From positions 23,534 through 87,533 of the forward strand of contig KV919078.1 in the NCBI GenBank assembly GCA_002049455.2: a stretch of 64,000 bases of DNA. Reading direction: 5' to 3'. The position numbers and the translations under genes are program-made. Positions 25,566 through 36,305 of the stretch are shown piece by piece. Source of the DNA: Porphyra umbilicalis (taxonomy: Eukaryota > Rhodophyta > Bangiophyceae > Bangiales > Bangiaceae). The notes beneath the pieces were generated by a model, which was not told the DNA's origin, searched no databases, and saw only the letters and a program-made list of their open reading frames with translations. The stretch's first letter is position 1. Each line of letters begins with the position of its first letter.

Positions 25566-27336
25566 ATGACGCTCGCGCTCCCCCCCCCCCCGGGTGCCGT
25601 TTACCCACGGGTTCCGCGTCCCCGGGGTCCCCCCCCCCTCCCCACCCCCCCCCCCTCCCCCCCTCCCCCCCCACCCGCCTCTTTGCGCTCCTCCTCCTCA
25701 TCGACGTGGTGCTCAACCTCGACGCGGGCCTCCTCCCCGTCTTCCTCCCCCCCCTCACCACCGGGTGGTCGCTGTCCCCCCTCGGCGCCGCCGCGCTCGG
25801 CGCCCTCCCCCCGCCGCCGCCGCCGCCGCCGTCGTTGGCGCGTCGGCGGCCCTCGGCGGCGCCCCCGCCGCGGCGCTGCTGCCCGCCTCCCTCGCCGCCG
25901 CCGCGGCGGCGTGTGTGGCCTTTGCAGCGTCCCCGGGCGTCGCCGCCGCCTACACCGCCCGCGCGGCGTATGGGGTGGCGACGACCGTCTATTACGTGTA
26001 TGTGCCCGTGTGGGTGGCCGCGCGGGCGCCGCGCGGCCGCCTCACCGCGTGGATGGGGGCGGTGACGGCGGGGGGGGGGTCGGCGCGTTTGTGGGCCTCG
26101 CGGGGGGGGGGTCGCCCGCGAGGGGGGGTCGGCTGGCGAACCGCGTGGGGGGGGGTGGGGGGGGTCCTCGCCGCCGTGGCGCTGGCGGTGGTCGGCGTCG
26201 GGTGGGGGAGAGGGGGGGGGTGTGGGACGTGGGGGGGGCGCCCCCCGCCGCCGACGGTAGTGGCCGTGGGGGCGACGGCGGCCGTTGGGCAGAGGGGGGG
26301 GGGGGGCGCCGTGGCACCGGCGCCGCCGCCGCCGCCGGCCGCGGCGGGGAGGCAGAGGCGGCGTGGCTGCTCGGCGGACCCCCGCCGCGGGGCGGCGGGC
26401 GGCGCCGGGGCGGCCGTGTCGGTGGCCTCCCCGCCCCGCGGCTGGCGTTTGGGGCGCCCGAGTCGCCGCCGTGGGCGGCGGGGGCGGCGGCCGGCGGGGC
26501 CGGCGGCCGCCGCGTCAGCGAGCGCCCGCCGCGGTCCCCCGCGTCGGCCGCGTCGGTGACAGCGACCGCCGCCGCGGGCGCGTCCCCTGGTGGCTACGGG
26601 GCGACCGCCGCCACGGGTGCCTCCCCCTCGCCCGCTAGCACCCCGGACTGGCGGTCCCCCGCACCCCCCGTCGCCGCCGCGGCGGCGAGCGCCCGCAGCC
26701 CGTCCCCCGGGGTGACCCCCCGGCGGGGGGATCCACCCCCCCCCGCGGCGCCACCGCGTCCCCCGCGTCTGAGTTTGCCACCCCCGTCGGCGCGTACCAC
26801 ACGCCCGCTCCCGGCGGCGGGGGCGGCGGCGCCCCCCCCCCCCCCCCCCCACCCTCTTCACCCCCCCACCGACCGTGCGGGACGTGTCGCCGACGCTGCA
26901 CCGCCTCGTCGCGCGGTTTTCCAACGGGGCCCCCGCGCCCGCCCCGACCCCGCCGCCGCGGCCGCCGGTACGCCCGCCGCCGGCGCGGGAGGCGGCGCCG
27001 GCGGCGCGCCCCGACGTGGCGGCGCCCGACGGCGACGGCGGCGGTGGCGGCGACGGCGACGGCGACGGAGACGGGCGCCCGTCGTCGGGGGGCACCCTCG
27101 TCGCACGCCGCGTCGCGGCGCTGACCGCCGCGCTCGCCGCCGCCGACGAGGCCGGCGGGCGCACGCCGTCGCCCGGGGGGGTCGTCCCGTCCTCGTCCCC
27201 GGGGGGGGCGCCTCCCCGCCACTCGGGGGGCACGCGGCGCCGCCACCAACGCCGGTGGGCGCCGCCGCCGCACCGCCAACGTTGCCGTCGGGCGCGTCGC
27301 CCCCGGCACGCGGGGGCGCCGCGGCCGCCGACGGCG

Positions 27337-27368
<32 letters not shown>

Positions 27369-28448
27369 AGCGGGCGCGCGGGGCGGCGCCCCCCCCCCGC
27401 GGCGGCGCGTCGGCGGCGGCGGTGACGGCGGTGGCGGTGGCGGTCGGCGCGCCGGCGGCGGCGGGGGCGCCCGCCACCCCCGCGCGCCTCGCGGCGGCGG
27501 CGCGGCGGCTGGCGCGGGCGGTGCGGGAGGTCGGCTCCCCCGCCGCGATTGCGCTCGGCGGCGGCCCGCGGGCGGGCGCTTCACCCGCGCGTCGCGGCGG
27601 GGGGGGGGCGGCGGCGGCGGGCGCCGCCGCCGCCGCGTCGGCGCCGCCGTCCCCGCCGGCGGACCGGGCGGCCTCCCCCGCGGTGGTGCTCTTCCCCCCC
27701 CCCCCCCCCCCCAACCGGTCGGGCGCAGCTGCGGGCCCTCTGGTCCAACCCCGTGTACCTCTCCGCGTCGGCGACGCTCTCCGCCCTCCTCTTTGCCATG
27801 GAGGGCGTCCGCTTCTTTGCCGTCGCCGCGCGCACGGCGCCGCCGGCGGGGACGGACACCCTCCGAGCGACGCTCACCGCCCTGGCGGCGGTGGCGGCAA
27901 CGGCGCCGGTGGCGGGCATGGCCGCCGGCGCGGCGCTCGTCGACACGCACGGGGGGTACGGGTCGGGGGCGCGGCGGGCGGCGACGCTCGGGTTGCTCGC
28001 GCCGTTTGTGGCGGCGCTCCCCGTGGCGGGGTGGTCCTCGCGGTGGGGGGGGGGCTCGCCCCTTTTGCAGCCGCCGCGTGGGTGCTCCTCTTTGTGGGGG
28101 GGGTCGCCGTGCCCCCGCTGACGGGGCTCGCGCTCGCCGCCGTGGCGGGCGACGGGGGGGGGGGGGGGGGCGACCCCGCTGCGACGGCGGCAGCGGGGAC
28201 GGGGACGGGGACGGCGGCGGCGGGGTGGCGGGGCAGTGGCTCGCCGCCGCCGTGTTGCTCGGCATGAGCCACACGGTGGGGTACGTGGGGGGGCCACTGG
28301 TCGTGGGGCTGGTGGGGGGGTGTGGGGGCTCCCGGCGGGGCTCGGGGTGGTCGTGGGGGGGGGGGGTTGGCCGCCGCCGCGGCGGTGGGGGGGGGTGGCT
28401 CGCCGCGACGCGGCGGGAGCGGGGGGGGGGGGCGGCGCCCTCGTGTAG
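25566..28448 (+). CDS. Major facilitator superfamily transporter with very long central loop
   Basis: Multi-pass membrane carrier; substrate unknown. N-terminal half: FALLLLIDVVLNLDAGLL then PVFLPPLTTGWSLSPLG (25680-25800), VGASAALGG, LLPASLAAAAAACVAFAA, and AAYTARAAYGVATTVYY then VYVPVWVAARAPRGRL (to about 26045). The last block resembles the MFS TM4 region and the basic loop after it. C-terminal half: LRALWSNPVYLSASATLSAL, FAMEGVRFFAVAARTA, LTALAAVAATAPVAGMAAGA, VLAVGGGLAPFAAAAWVLLF, VAVPPLTGLALAAVA, QWLAAAVLLGMSHTVGYVGG. Between the halves, about 26160-27720 codes for a ~500-residue Ala/Pro/Gly/Asp loop, far longer than the usual MFS loop. The halves lie in different frames. Changes fall at C runs near 25590-25660 and 25810, G runs near 26070-26300 and 28160, and others. 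The stop is most likely at 28446-28448. A decayed relative fills the array at 1-20721. Confidence 0.7.
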
Positions 28449-29889
28449 GTGCGGGGGGGGGGGGGGGCGGTGCGGCGGCCGCCCGCCAGCGGGCCGCGCG
28501 GCGGGCCGGCGGGCCTGGCGGCCGCCGTGGCGACGTCGGCACCGCCCGTGTACAAAGGTTTGGCGGCGGCTGCGGGGCGCGGGCGCGGTGGCGGGGGGCG
28601 GCGGGGGGCGGCGGGGTCCCGGGGTGGGCACCGCACGCCCGTGCTTGGCCTTTGCGCACCGTCTCTGGCGTGAGCACCAAGACCGTCGGGGCGTGCTTTC
28701 ACTCGGCATGAAGGGCGAGCCGCGCGTGCAAGTCAGCGTGGAATAGGACCTGTTCCAGATTACACAAGCACGACGCCATATTGCATCCAATGGTCCCCAC
28801 AGAGTACGATGTGAGGCAGTTATCGGCCAAGAGACTTTGCGAGGGCTTCCAACCCGCAGCCTGACCTCGGCCTCGCGCTCGACACCCTCTCTACACACCG
28901 AGGACGGCCAAGTGATAGCGTATCGGTCAGCTCCTGACCTTGGCTCATGTCGTCCGCGAAGAAAATAGTCGCTCGCTGTCAGGCCTCCGGGACTCGCTCA
29001 AGAATACATGGGGAAAATGTATGTCGCGCGGTCAAGCGCTTGAGGAGCACCGTTGCCATGGAGGATCTCTCCCGCCTTCCCGCCACATGACGCCCACTTG
29101 ACTACAGTCTTTCTCCAATGCTGTCCACCCTCTATGGCGATCGTACGACCAGAAAGTAGCCCTCATTTTTCGTGCAGAAGACGATGATCGGGAGCCACGA
29201 TCGCCGTTGATTGTACCGTAGAGGCCGGTCGACCGCGTTCGTTGCTATCCCCCCCTGGCAAGAACGGAAGCGACAAGATTGGAGAAAGACTGTACCGAGA
29301 GCCACCAGCGCAGCTGCGTGTGGGTCAGGTGTTCTATTTGATACCGAAAAGAGGACGTGCGCAGCGAAAGAGTAGGCAACTTTGGCGTATGTTTGGGTAC
29401 ATTAGACGAAAGTTTCGTGCTTGGGCGGTGCCTGTGGGCGTATTTTGGCACGATATGCCCCCCGTGCGGCCAAACCGTGTCACTCACCGTCTGCGTCGTC
29501 GCCCATTGGCGCACGCCTCACGATCGTCGGCACGTGCGATCGTGTCGATCCCACGCCCGGATCGCCCCCGCGGCGGCGCCGCTTCCAGCCCCGCGGGCCG
29601 CGGCTTCCACTCTAGGCCGACCGGCCCCGGTGCGCGCGCCCCCCCCCCCGCGCCCACCCTCGACGTCCGGCGGCGGTTCCCGTCGTGGCAACCGCACCAC
29701 TGTGGCCTCCCCGCCGCCCGTTGCGCACCCCGCTTGCCTGCGTGGTCGGCCGGTGGCGCCTTTCCCCCCCGCCCCCGTCTGCGTCGGGCGGCGCCTCTGC
29801 CCGTCCCCGCCGCGCGGGGCGTGTGGGTGCGCGCCCTCCCCCCCTGGCCCGCCGGCCGTCGCACCCCCCCCCCCCCCTAAAGATTCACC
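28449..29889. other. Intergenic region, no supported gene
   Basis: 28449-28740 is G-run-rich sequence past the transporter. 28740-29880 has a more balanced base composition and only short, unremarkable frames. It ends in a ~15-C run followed by TAAAGATTCACC directly before the ATG of the DUF1995 gene. Confidence 0.5.
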
Positions 29890-31168
29890 ATGGCGCCGAC
29901 GCGCGCCTTTGTCTCGCCCCGCCTCCCCCTCCCAACGCGCGGGTGCCGCGCGGCGGCGGCGGCGCGCCGCCACCGCGCCCCCCGCCCGGCGGGGCCCCCC
30001 CCCGCACGCCGGCGGGCCGGCGGCCCCCGTGCGGCGGCGCCCTCCCCAACCCCCCCCCCAGCACCGCGGTCGTCGACACGGACGCCCCCCCCGCCGTCGA
30101 CGTGACGATGAGCGTCGACGCGGTCGTGCGGGAGGCGGCCGCGTCGCTCACCGCCGCCGCCGCCGGCGCGGGGCCCGGCGCGCGCCTCCGCGTCGACGTC
30201 TTGTGTCCGGGGCTGGCGCCGGCGGTGGAGGAGCAGTTTCCCTTGTCCGACGCGCTGCTGTACGGGGTGGCGCTGCGGCTGGCCGCCGCCCTGGTGCCCG
30301 CCGGGGGGGCCACCGCCGCCCCCGCCGCCCCCGCCGCCGCTGCCGCCGACGGTGACGGGGACGGGGACGGGCCCGCGTCGGCCGACGGTGCGTCGGGCGC
30401 CCTCCCGACCGTGCGGGTGCTCTTTGGCAGCGCCGGTGCTGCCGCTTCGGCGGCCAAACACTATGCGGACGGGGGCACGGCCGTCCCGCCCGGCGTGGCG
30501 CTCGGCTGCCTCGCCGCCCGCGACGTGGCCGCCGACGCGGCGGCGGTCCACGCGGTGGGGGGCACCCCCCCCCCCACCTACCTCGTCGTCGCCCCCGTCA
30601 ATGCGCGGGGGGACCCGGTCGTCCGCACCCTCGGGCGGTGCGTGGCGGCGGCACCCGCCGCCGCCACGTGGGTGCTCCTCAACCCCCGCCTGTCGGCGTC
30701 GGGCGGCGACGGGGCGGGGGGGGCGGGCCTCGCGGAAACGGCCGCGCGGTCGGCGCTGCTCTCCACCTTTGTCACCGCCTACTACTTTCGAAACGTGTTT
30801 GTCGTCCTCCGCCCGCGCCTCGTCGCCGTGGAGGCGGGGGTCATCCTCAAGCGGGGGACCGCCGACGCGTACGCCCTCGCCGCGCTCTTCCCAGACGGCG
30901 TGTACCGGGCGGTGGGGGCGACGCCGGGGGGGACGCCAGAGCCGGACCGCCACGCGGTGGCGGCCGCCTTTGAGGCGGCCGAGGAGGTCATGGCGCGGCA
31001 GGCGTTTCGTGCGCGCGCGGCGGCGCGCGCGGCGGGGGGGGGGGGGGGGGGTCGACGACGGCAGCAACCTCTACTTGGCCGTCATTGGCGCCATGTCGGT
31101 CGCCACGGGGGGGGTCGTGTGGGTGCTCCAGCAGCTGCAGGGGGGGGGGGGGGGGGGGGGTGCCGTGA
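29890..31168 (+). CDS. DUF1995-family protein, predicted plastid
   Basis: The start ATG in CACCATGGCG opens an Arg/Ala/Pro-rich presequence (MAPTRAFVSPRLPL...) that fits a plastid transit peptide. A frame change in the C runs at 29997-30060 leads to the body: SVDAVVREAAASL, VLCPGLAPAVEEQFPLSD, TVRVLFGSAGAAASAAKHY, PPTYLVVAPVNARGDPVV, WVLLNPRLS, FVTAYYFRNVFVVLRP, VILKRGTADAYALAALFPDG. The AP-N--G, LLNPRL and Y-FRN blocks match DUF1995, a family found in chloroplast proteins such as LPA3 and the C-terminal part of AMK5. A second break in the G run at 31031-31049 gives a C-terminal membrane helix, YLAVIGAMSVATGGVVWVL. The stop depends on the length of the next G run (31141-31160); one base of change gives Val-Pro-stop at 31168. 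Function is inferred only at family level: plastid membrane biogenesis or photosystem assembly. Confidence 0.7.
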
Positions 31169-34100
31169 GGGGGTGCCGCACCGGGTGTTTGGTGGTTGCG
31201 TTTTTATGCCGCGCCGCGCCGTGGAGCGGCCGCGTGTCGGACGGGGGTGGTCGGCTGCCGCCCTGGGCGGATGTACAAATCGGGTGCGTGCGTGGGGCGG
31301 GGGCGCCGTCGGGGGAGCTACGGGGCTCCCTTCTAGTTTTTTCTTCCTCTTGTGGCCGCCACCGTTTTTTTCGCGTTTGTGGACGACCCCGTCGGGTGTG
31401 AGGACCCCGCACGCTGGCAGCTGTTCCCGCCCGGCCGTTGGCAGGCGTGGCGCCGCCGACAGTGCCGGCGCCGCCCACGGGACGGGCGCGCGCGCCGCCG
31501 CGTGGGTGCGCGTGCGGGCGGGGCGGCCCGGCGGGGCGGCCACCCGCCGCCCCGCGCGCTGTCCGCGCGGTCCGCCCCCGCCCCCGTTGTGCTCCCAGCG
31601 GCGGGGCACGCGGGCGCCGCCGCGCCGTCGGCGCCCCTGCCCGCCATCGACGACCGCCCGCGGGGGCGGTGCCGACGCCCATGGCCGCGTCGCGCCGTCC
31701 CCCCTGGGGACTTCGGCGGCGTGGACGGCCCCCCGGTGGTCCGCGCGAGCGGTCGCGGCCGACCGGCGCCGCCGTGCCGCGCGACGGCGGTCCCGCGCGC
31801 GGCCGTGACGTACCCTGCGCAGCGAGAAGAAAAAAACACAAAGCAGAGGAACAATGGCAAACAGCGAGCGCGGGCCCCGAGCGGCGCCGCCACGGGGCGC
31901 TGCGCATCCGGCTTTGGGTGCCGCCGCCGGCTGGCACGGGGTCGTGCGGGCACGTGGCCAACCGTGCGCGCAGCCGCCTGCTGGCAGGTGTGAGTGGGCG
32001 GCCGCCTCATATGGTGCCAGTCCATGCAACGTGCGTATGTGCGTATGTGCGTATGTGCGTATGTGCGTATGTGCGTATGTGCGTACGTGCGTATGTGCGT
32101 ACGCGCTCGGCCGGAGGCGCCGCCGCCGCCGCTGATAGGGCGGCTCGCGGCGCTGCGGAGGGCGCGCACTGGGGGGGGAGAGCAGGGCGTTGCGGCCGAT
32201 GGTGCATCGCTTGCCGACGTCGGTGGAATCTTCACTGCCTCATGCATCGGAAAAGGTGGCAAAGGGGGTCTACCGACGACGTAGGGATCAAAGTAGCTCT
32301 CGTCCTGCGGCCACAGGCGCTGGCGTTGCCGTAGGGGCGCACAGAGTACGACCGCAAGCTACAGCCGGGGACAACCGTCCTCGCAGCGACGCAGAAACAT
32401 ACGGTACGACTGAGGATTGATGTCGTAGAGCCTCTCCGGCGTTCCATGCCAGAGAGAAACAGTGAGTTGACGTCGCGATCCCATGGACGCATGTCAAGAA
32501 CACGGTGGGCACTGGCCGAATTCGCGGCAGATCCCCTGTCGTGGACCCAGCTTCAGCCGTGGCGGCCAAGCCACCAGCTGAGCGCAGGCCACTCCGTGCT
32601 GAAGCTCGCGCCAGCAGCTTGCGCAACGGCACAACAGAAAAGCACGACGACGTCGACAAGGGCGCGCTGCTCTCGCCAGCTCTGACAAAAAGCACTCTCA
32701 GCAGCATGTTGCTACCAGTAGCTGGGCTGCTTCCACCGTGATCGCTGACCGAGCGGCTACAGTCCCTCCTCGTTGGGTTGCCGACCAGCTCTCCCCTTCC
32801 ACCATGCGCCTTTTGCGAGCGACTTTTATGATGGAGGGTGCTGTAGCACGCAAGCGTCAGCTGGCGTCAGATGGACCATGGGCCCCTGACGTCTGCGCGT
32901 TGCGGATGACGCACACAGCGTGCTCGCTGGGAATCCCCCCGCGGCGGAACAAGGCCGTCTCAGTGCGTCACGTGTCGCCCCGCCTGACGAGTGTGGAGAC
33001 GGCGCCATACGTTGCGACCAACCACGCCCCTGACAGTGGGCACAGCTGAGCTGATCGGGTCAGGTACTTTCAGGTCATTGGCAACAGTGGCCTCGCACAC
33101 TGCCCTGCGCACGGCCCAGCACTAGCGTGGTTCATAAACTCTAAAAAAAATGCTCCTCCTCCGCTCCTCTGTTCCTCTGCTCTGGCGGTTGCGAGCGGGG
33201 TTGTTGTCAAGCAGCCCCGCTCTAGAGCCACCAGAGGGTCTCTTTGTGGCCCATGACCGCTGAAAAACGCTACTGAAAATCTGTCTTTGGAAGAGTTAAT
33301 TCCAGCTCCGTTTAACAAGTTCATAAAATACTCGATCTATCAGGGCATGAAGTACTGAGGACATGGGACTGGACCGCCATTCAAACGCAGCACACTGCAT
33401 GCAAAACATCTCACACACCACCGGTGGTGCACCACGTACCTCTGCATCCGTATCCCGCCCAGTTTCAAAAGATGGAAGGCCTCAGCACTCAGGTTATCCC
33501 TGCGCGGTTTACAATGCAGAATCGACTGAGACGCCACTAGAGCGGCAGACACCCGCAGTCCAAACTACTCTCTTTGATGCATGACGTAGCGTCCAAAAAG
33601 GCGCAGTTTTAGTAAGTTCAAGCGTTATTGTGCAGCTCCTTATGGCCTCAAGGAGCGTGGCTTGGGCGGTCGTCACGTAGGCGAGGTACATTCTAACAGG
33701 TTATGAGGTTATAAGTGTCTTTCTTGCCAATGTTGTACATAACTACCATTCTCGATTCGATTTGTTGCGGGAGTCTGGCACGAATGCCTGCAAGTTTTGG
33801 CCTGGATCATCTGTCAGTGCCGTCAAACTATGGAAGCCTGACGTTGAGCCACGTGATTAAGGGTTGGACTGTCGGAGCGGAGGAGCGGGTTTGTGAACCG
33901 ACCTAAATACTAATCACTGGCGCCTTCGGTCGGGCGCAGGGAGATTGGAGTTTGGCCTGCCACCGTGAGAAACCGACCGACCGGCGGGCCGCCCCGCCTC
34001 TGTCAGCCTTGGCCTCAGAGCCCACCCCTTCCGCCACGCTTGCTCGTTCCGGCTCGGCTGTGTGGCCTTGGTTGGTCCACAGCAGCAGTCTGCCGCGAAG

Positions 34101-34183
34101 GCGTGCGTTGCAGAAACAACCCCACCCACGAGCCGTTCCGGCTAACGAGCGCCCCGCGCGAGTGACAGAGACACTCGAGTGTC
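31169..34183. other. Gene-poor stretch
   Basis: 31169-32000 is GC-rich with open frames in all directions and no recognisable domain. One phrase, LVAATVFFAFVDDPVGCEDP (about 31345-31400), looks protein-like but cannot be assigned. 32200-34180 has moderate GC and only short frames. Apart from the octamer microsatellite at 32031-32104 I see nothing that supports a gene. Confidence 0.5.
32031..32104. repeat. 8-bp microsatellite (GTGCGTAT)n
   Basis: About nine tandem copies of GTGCGTAT, one carrying GTGCGTAC. The repeat keeps all frames free of stops, so the open frames spanning it carry no weight. Confidence 0.97.
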
Positions 34184-35780
34184 ATCGTCGGCCAGGCAGG
34201 AAACATCCATCGACAAGGATTCTCGATGGCTTCCGATCGGGCCTTGAGAACCCCATCGACGCGCCCTTTCGGTGGATCTTCGATGGACCCTCGATGACTG
34301 TACGCCGAGGAAGCCGGCTCAGAATCTCCGCTCCCATGATTCGTCGCTTGTGACGGTCGCAGCAAGAGGTTTGTCCAATAGTGTGAGTGTTCTATTACTG
34401 AGTTGAACGCAATAACTATTTGACCAGGGTGAACCGTATTTTGGTACGTAATGGACGTGGAGCGTCATTGCAATTAGGCCGACACAGGGCATTCCCCGAC
34501 AGCACGCCAGCACGCGACCCCGGCACACCCTCCCGCTACTGTTGCCGGCGCCCCGCCACGGGGCGGGACAGCTCCCCCGGCCGCTCTGTCGCCGTGGTTC
34601 GCGACCACCCCCACGCGCTTCCTCGCCCCATCTACGCCCGCGGCGGAGCGCCAGGCGATCCAGCGGCGGCGGTTGGGCCACCGTCGCCGCGACGCCGCGT
34701 GGAGCCCCTTTGCGGAATCCGTCCGCCCGTCGAGGGGCCTCCGCCCGCCCTGTGCGCTCCACGCGCCGACGGCCTGCGAATCCGTCGCCAACGGCGGCAG
34801 CAACAGACGAGGGCCGGCGCGGCTGCCGACGAGGGGGCGGACGCGCCACCGCTGCCGCCAGCCGGACCGGACAGGTGCCACAAACGGTGGCGGCCAAACA
34901 CGCCAACGCCCCCATCCCCCCCCCCCCCACCGCGAACGTGTAGCAGTAGCGTCGCCACGCCGGCGCCCGGCGGGGGTCGCACATCGGCCGCGCCAGCGCC
35001 GCGCGGATCACAGGCACGTCGGACGGGAGGGCGGCGCTGAGGGCGCGCGTTCACACCAACGACGAGGCGGTCGGCGACGGCGTGTAACGGGGTGGGGGGG
35101 GCGGGGCACCTCGCCGCCGCATCCGCCCGGGGGGGATGGGGAAGCTTCTCCCGCCCGCGACCGCCACCGCCACCGACGGGGGCGGCGGCGGCCGCTCGGG
35201 TGGCGACGGTCTGGGTGTTGGGGGACACGGCGCCCCAGGGGCGGGGCCCCCCCTAGCATTCCCGCCCGGCAGGGCCACGCGCAAGCAGAGAAGGGACAGC
35301 CCGCTACAGTATAAGACCGCGCCTTGCTGGCGGCCATCTCCTCGCGAGAGATTCTCAGACACATAAGTCAGGCCCGTTCGCTCTTGCGGGCTCGCTCGGT
35401 CCTTGAGCAGATAAGCACGTCGTGGATGCCGCACCCTGCTGCTCACATTCCCGTTGCATTACATTTACAGTGCCCCTCCACAGTAAGCAGCATACCTGTC
35501 GGAGCAAGATCTGTCCCTTATCCAACGGGGATAGCAGCTGGACCAATCATTCGCGAGAGTGCCTGTGCTTAATGCTAGCTGTAACGGCGGTCAAGACTCG
35601 CGGCGCAGACCGTGAGGCAGTAACGGACGTTTTGTTGGGTTCCTGTCAACGGCTGTGTGTCCATCGGGCGATGCACTTCAATGGAGACTCGGATGGGCCC
35701 AAAAACGCCCATCGAATGCCGGTTTCGATGGTCGATGCAGCCCGATGCATGCTCGATGTGATTTCCTGCCGGGCCGACGA
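34184..35780. repeat. Inverted-repeat-bounded segment (~1.6 kb), CATCGA-rich arms
   Basis: ATCGTCGGCCAGGCAGGAAA (34184-34203, followed by CATCCATCGA) matches the reverse complement of 35752-35780, which reads ATCGTCGGCCCGGCAGGAAA then TCACATCGA, with few mismatches. Both arms run inward into clusters of CATCGA/TCGATGG words (34207-34295 and 35699-35756). This may be the ends of an old DNA element or a dispersed repeat. Similar TCGATGG-rich sequence lies at 55680-55790. No transposase is visible inside. Confidence 0.4.
34319..35017 (-). CDS. Hypothetical open frame, weakly supported
   Basis: A 232-codon frame starts MPVIRAALARPMCDPRRA and continues WRRYCYTFAVGGGGMGAL then ACLAATVCGTC, which could be a membrane segment. 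After that it becomes Arg/Pro-rich in the manner of GC-driven noise. No domain is recognised. The first ~60 residues look more protein-like than the rest, so a degraded gene fragment inside the inverted-repeat segment is as likely as a gene. Confidence 0.15.
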   Translation of the reverse strand: MPVIRAALARPMCDPRRAPAWRRYCYTFAVGGGGMGALACLAATVCGTCPVRLAAAVARPPPRRQPRRPSSVAAAVGDGFAGRRRVERTGRAEAPRRADGFRKGAPRGVAATVAQPPPLDRLALRRGRRWGEEARGGGREPRRQSGRGSCPAPWRGAGNSSGRVCRGRVLACCRGMPCVGLIAMTLHVHYVPKYGSPWSNSYCVQLSNRTLTLLDKPLAATVTSDESWERRF

Positions 35781-36305
35781 TTCTGCTTTGTCCTGGTCGG
35801 TCCTCATTGCCGGCCAGGTCGTGCAAGGTGCCACACGCCGCCCCCACTGGCTCGGGAGTCCCGACCGGGGGCCCCGGAGACGCACCACTGGGCGCGCGCT
35901 GTCTCCAAAAAATTCCCATTAGCCCGCCCTACGTATGCGAGCCACACGTCCGTGGGTGGCCCCGACTGGGCCCCGCTGTTCTGGCCACGACGAGCGAATC
36001 GTGGGCAGTTCCGCCACCTCCCAGGCCCACCGGACCCGTGGGGAGGTCACCCAGCCACGAGCCGTCAGCGGGCCGTTGCGGCCGCGGACGGCCTCAGGTG
36101 AGCCCGGCATCGGGTGGGCAGTCTGGTAGTGGACGTAAAACAAACGTACGGTAGCGTTCGAGGCGCCGTCCGAGCGCCGTGAGGTGGTGGCGACCGCGTC
36201 GGGAGCCGCGTCCCTCCCGCGGGCGACCACGCGGCACGCCGTCTCTTCCGTGCTGCCCAACACCGCCCATAGTACCCGCTGACCTCTACCTTACTGACGC
36301 CCACG
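35781..36305 (+). other. Upstream region of the Hint gene
   Basis: No gene is supported. The region is moderate in GC and becomes coding-like only at the ATG at 36306 (CCCACGATGG). No convincing TATA element was found. Confidence 0.4.

Noticed and set aside
25992-28898. 968-codon minus-strand open frame
   Set aside because: Antisense shadow of the transporter, Arg/Pro-rich, with no domain, while the plus strand shows ordered membrane segments.
29685-29889. Upstream extension of the DUF1995 frame
   Set aside because: Arg/Pro-rich, not in frame with the ATG at 29890, which has a good context and opens a transit-like peptide.
32031-32104. Telomeric repeat
   Set aside because: GTGCGTAT does not resemble known telomere units and is flanked by unique sequence on both sides.
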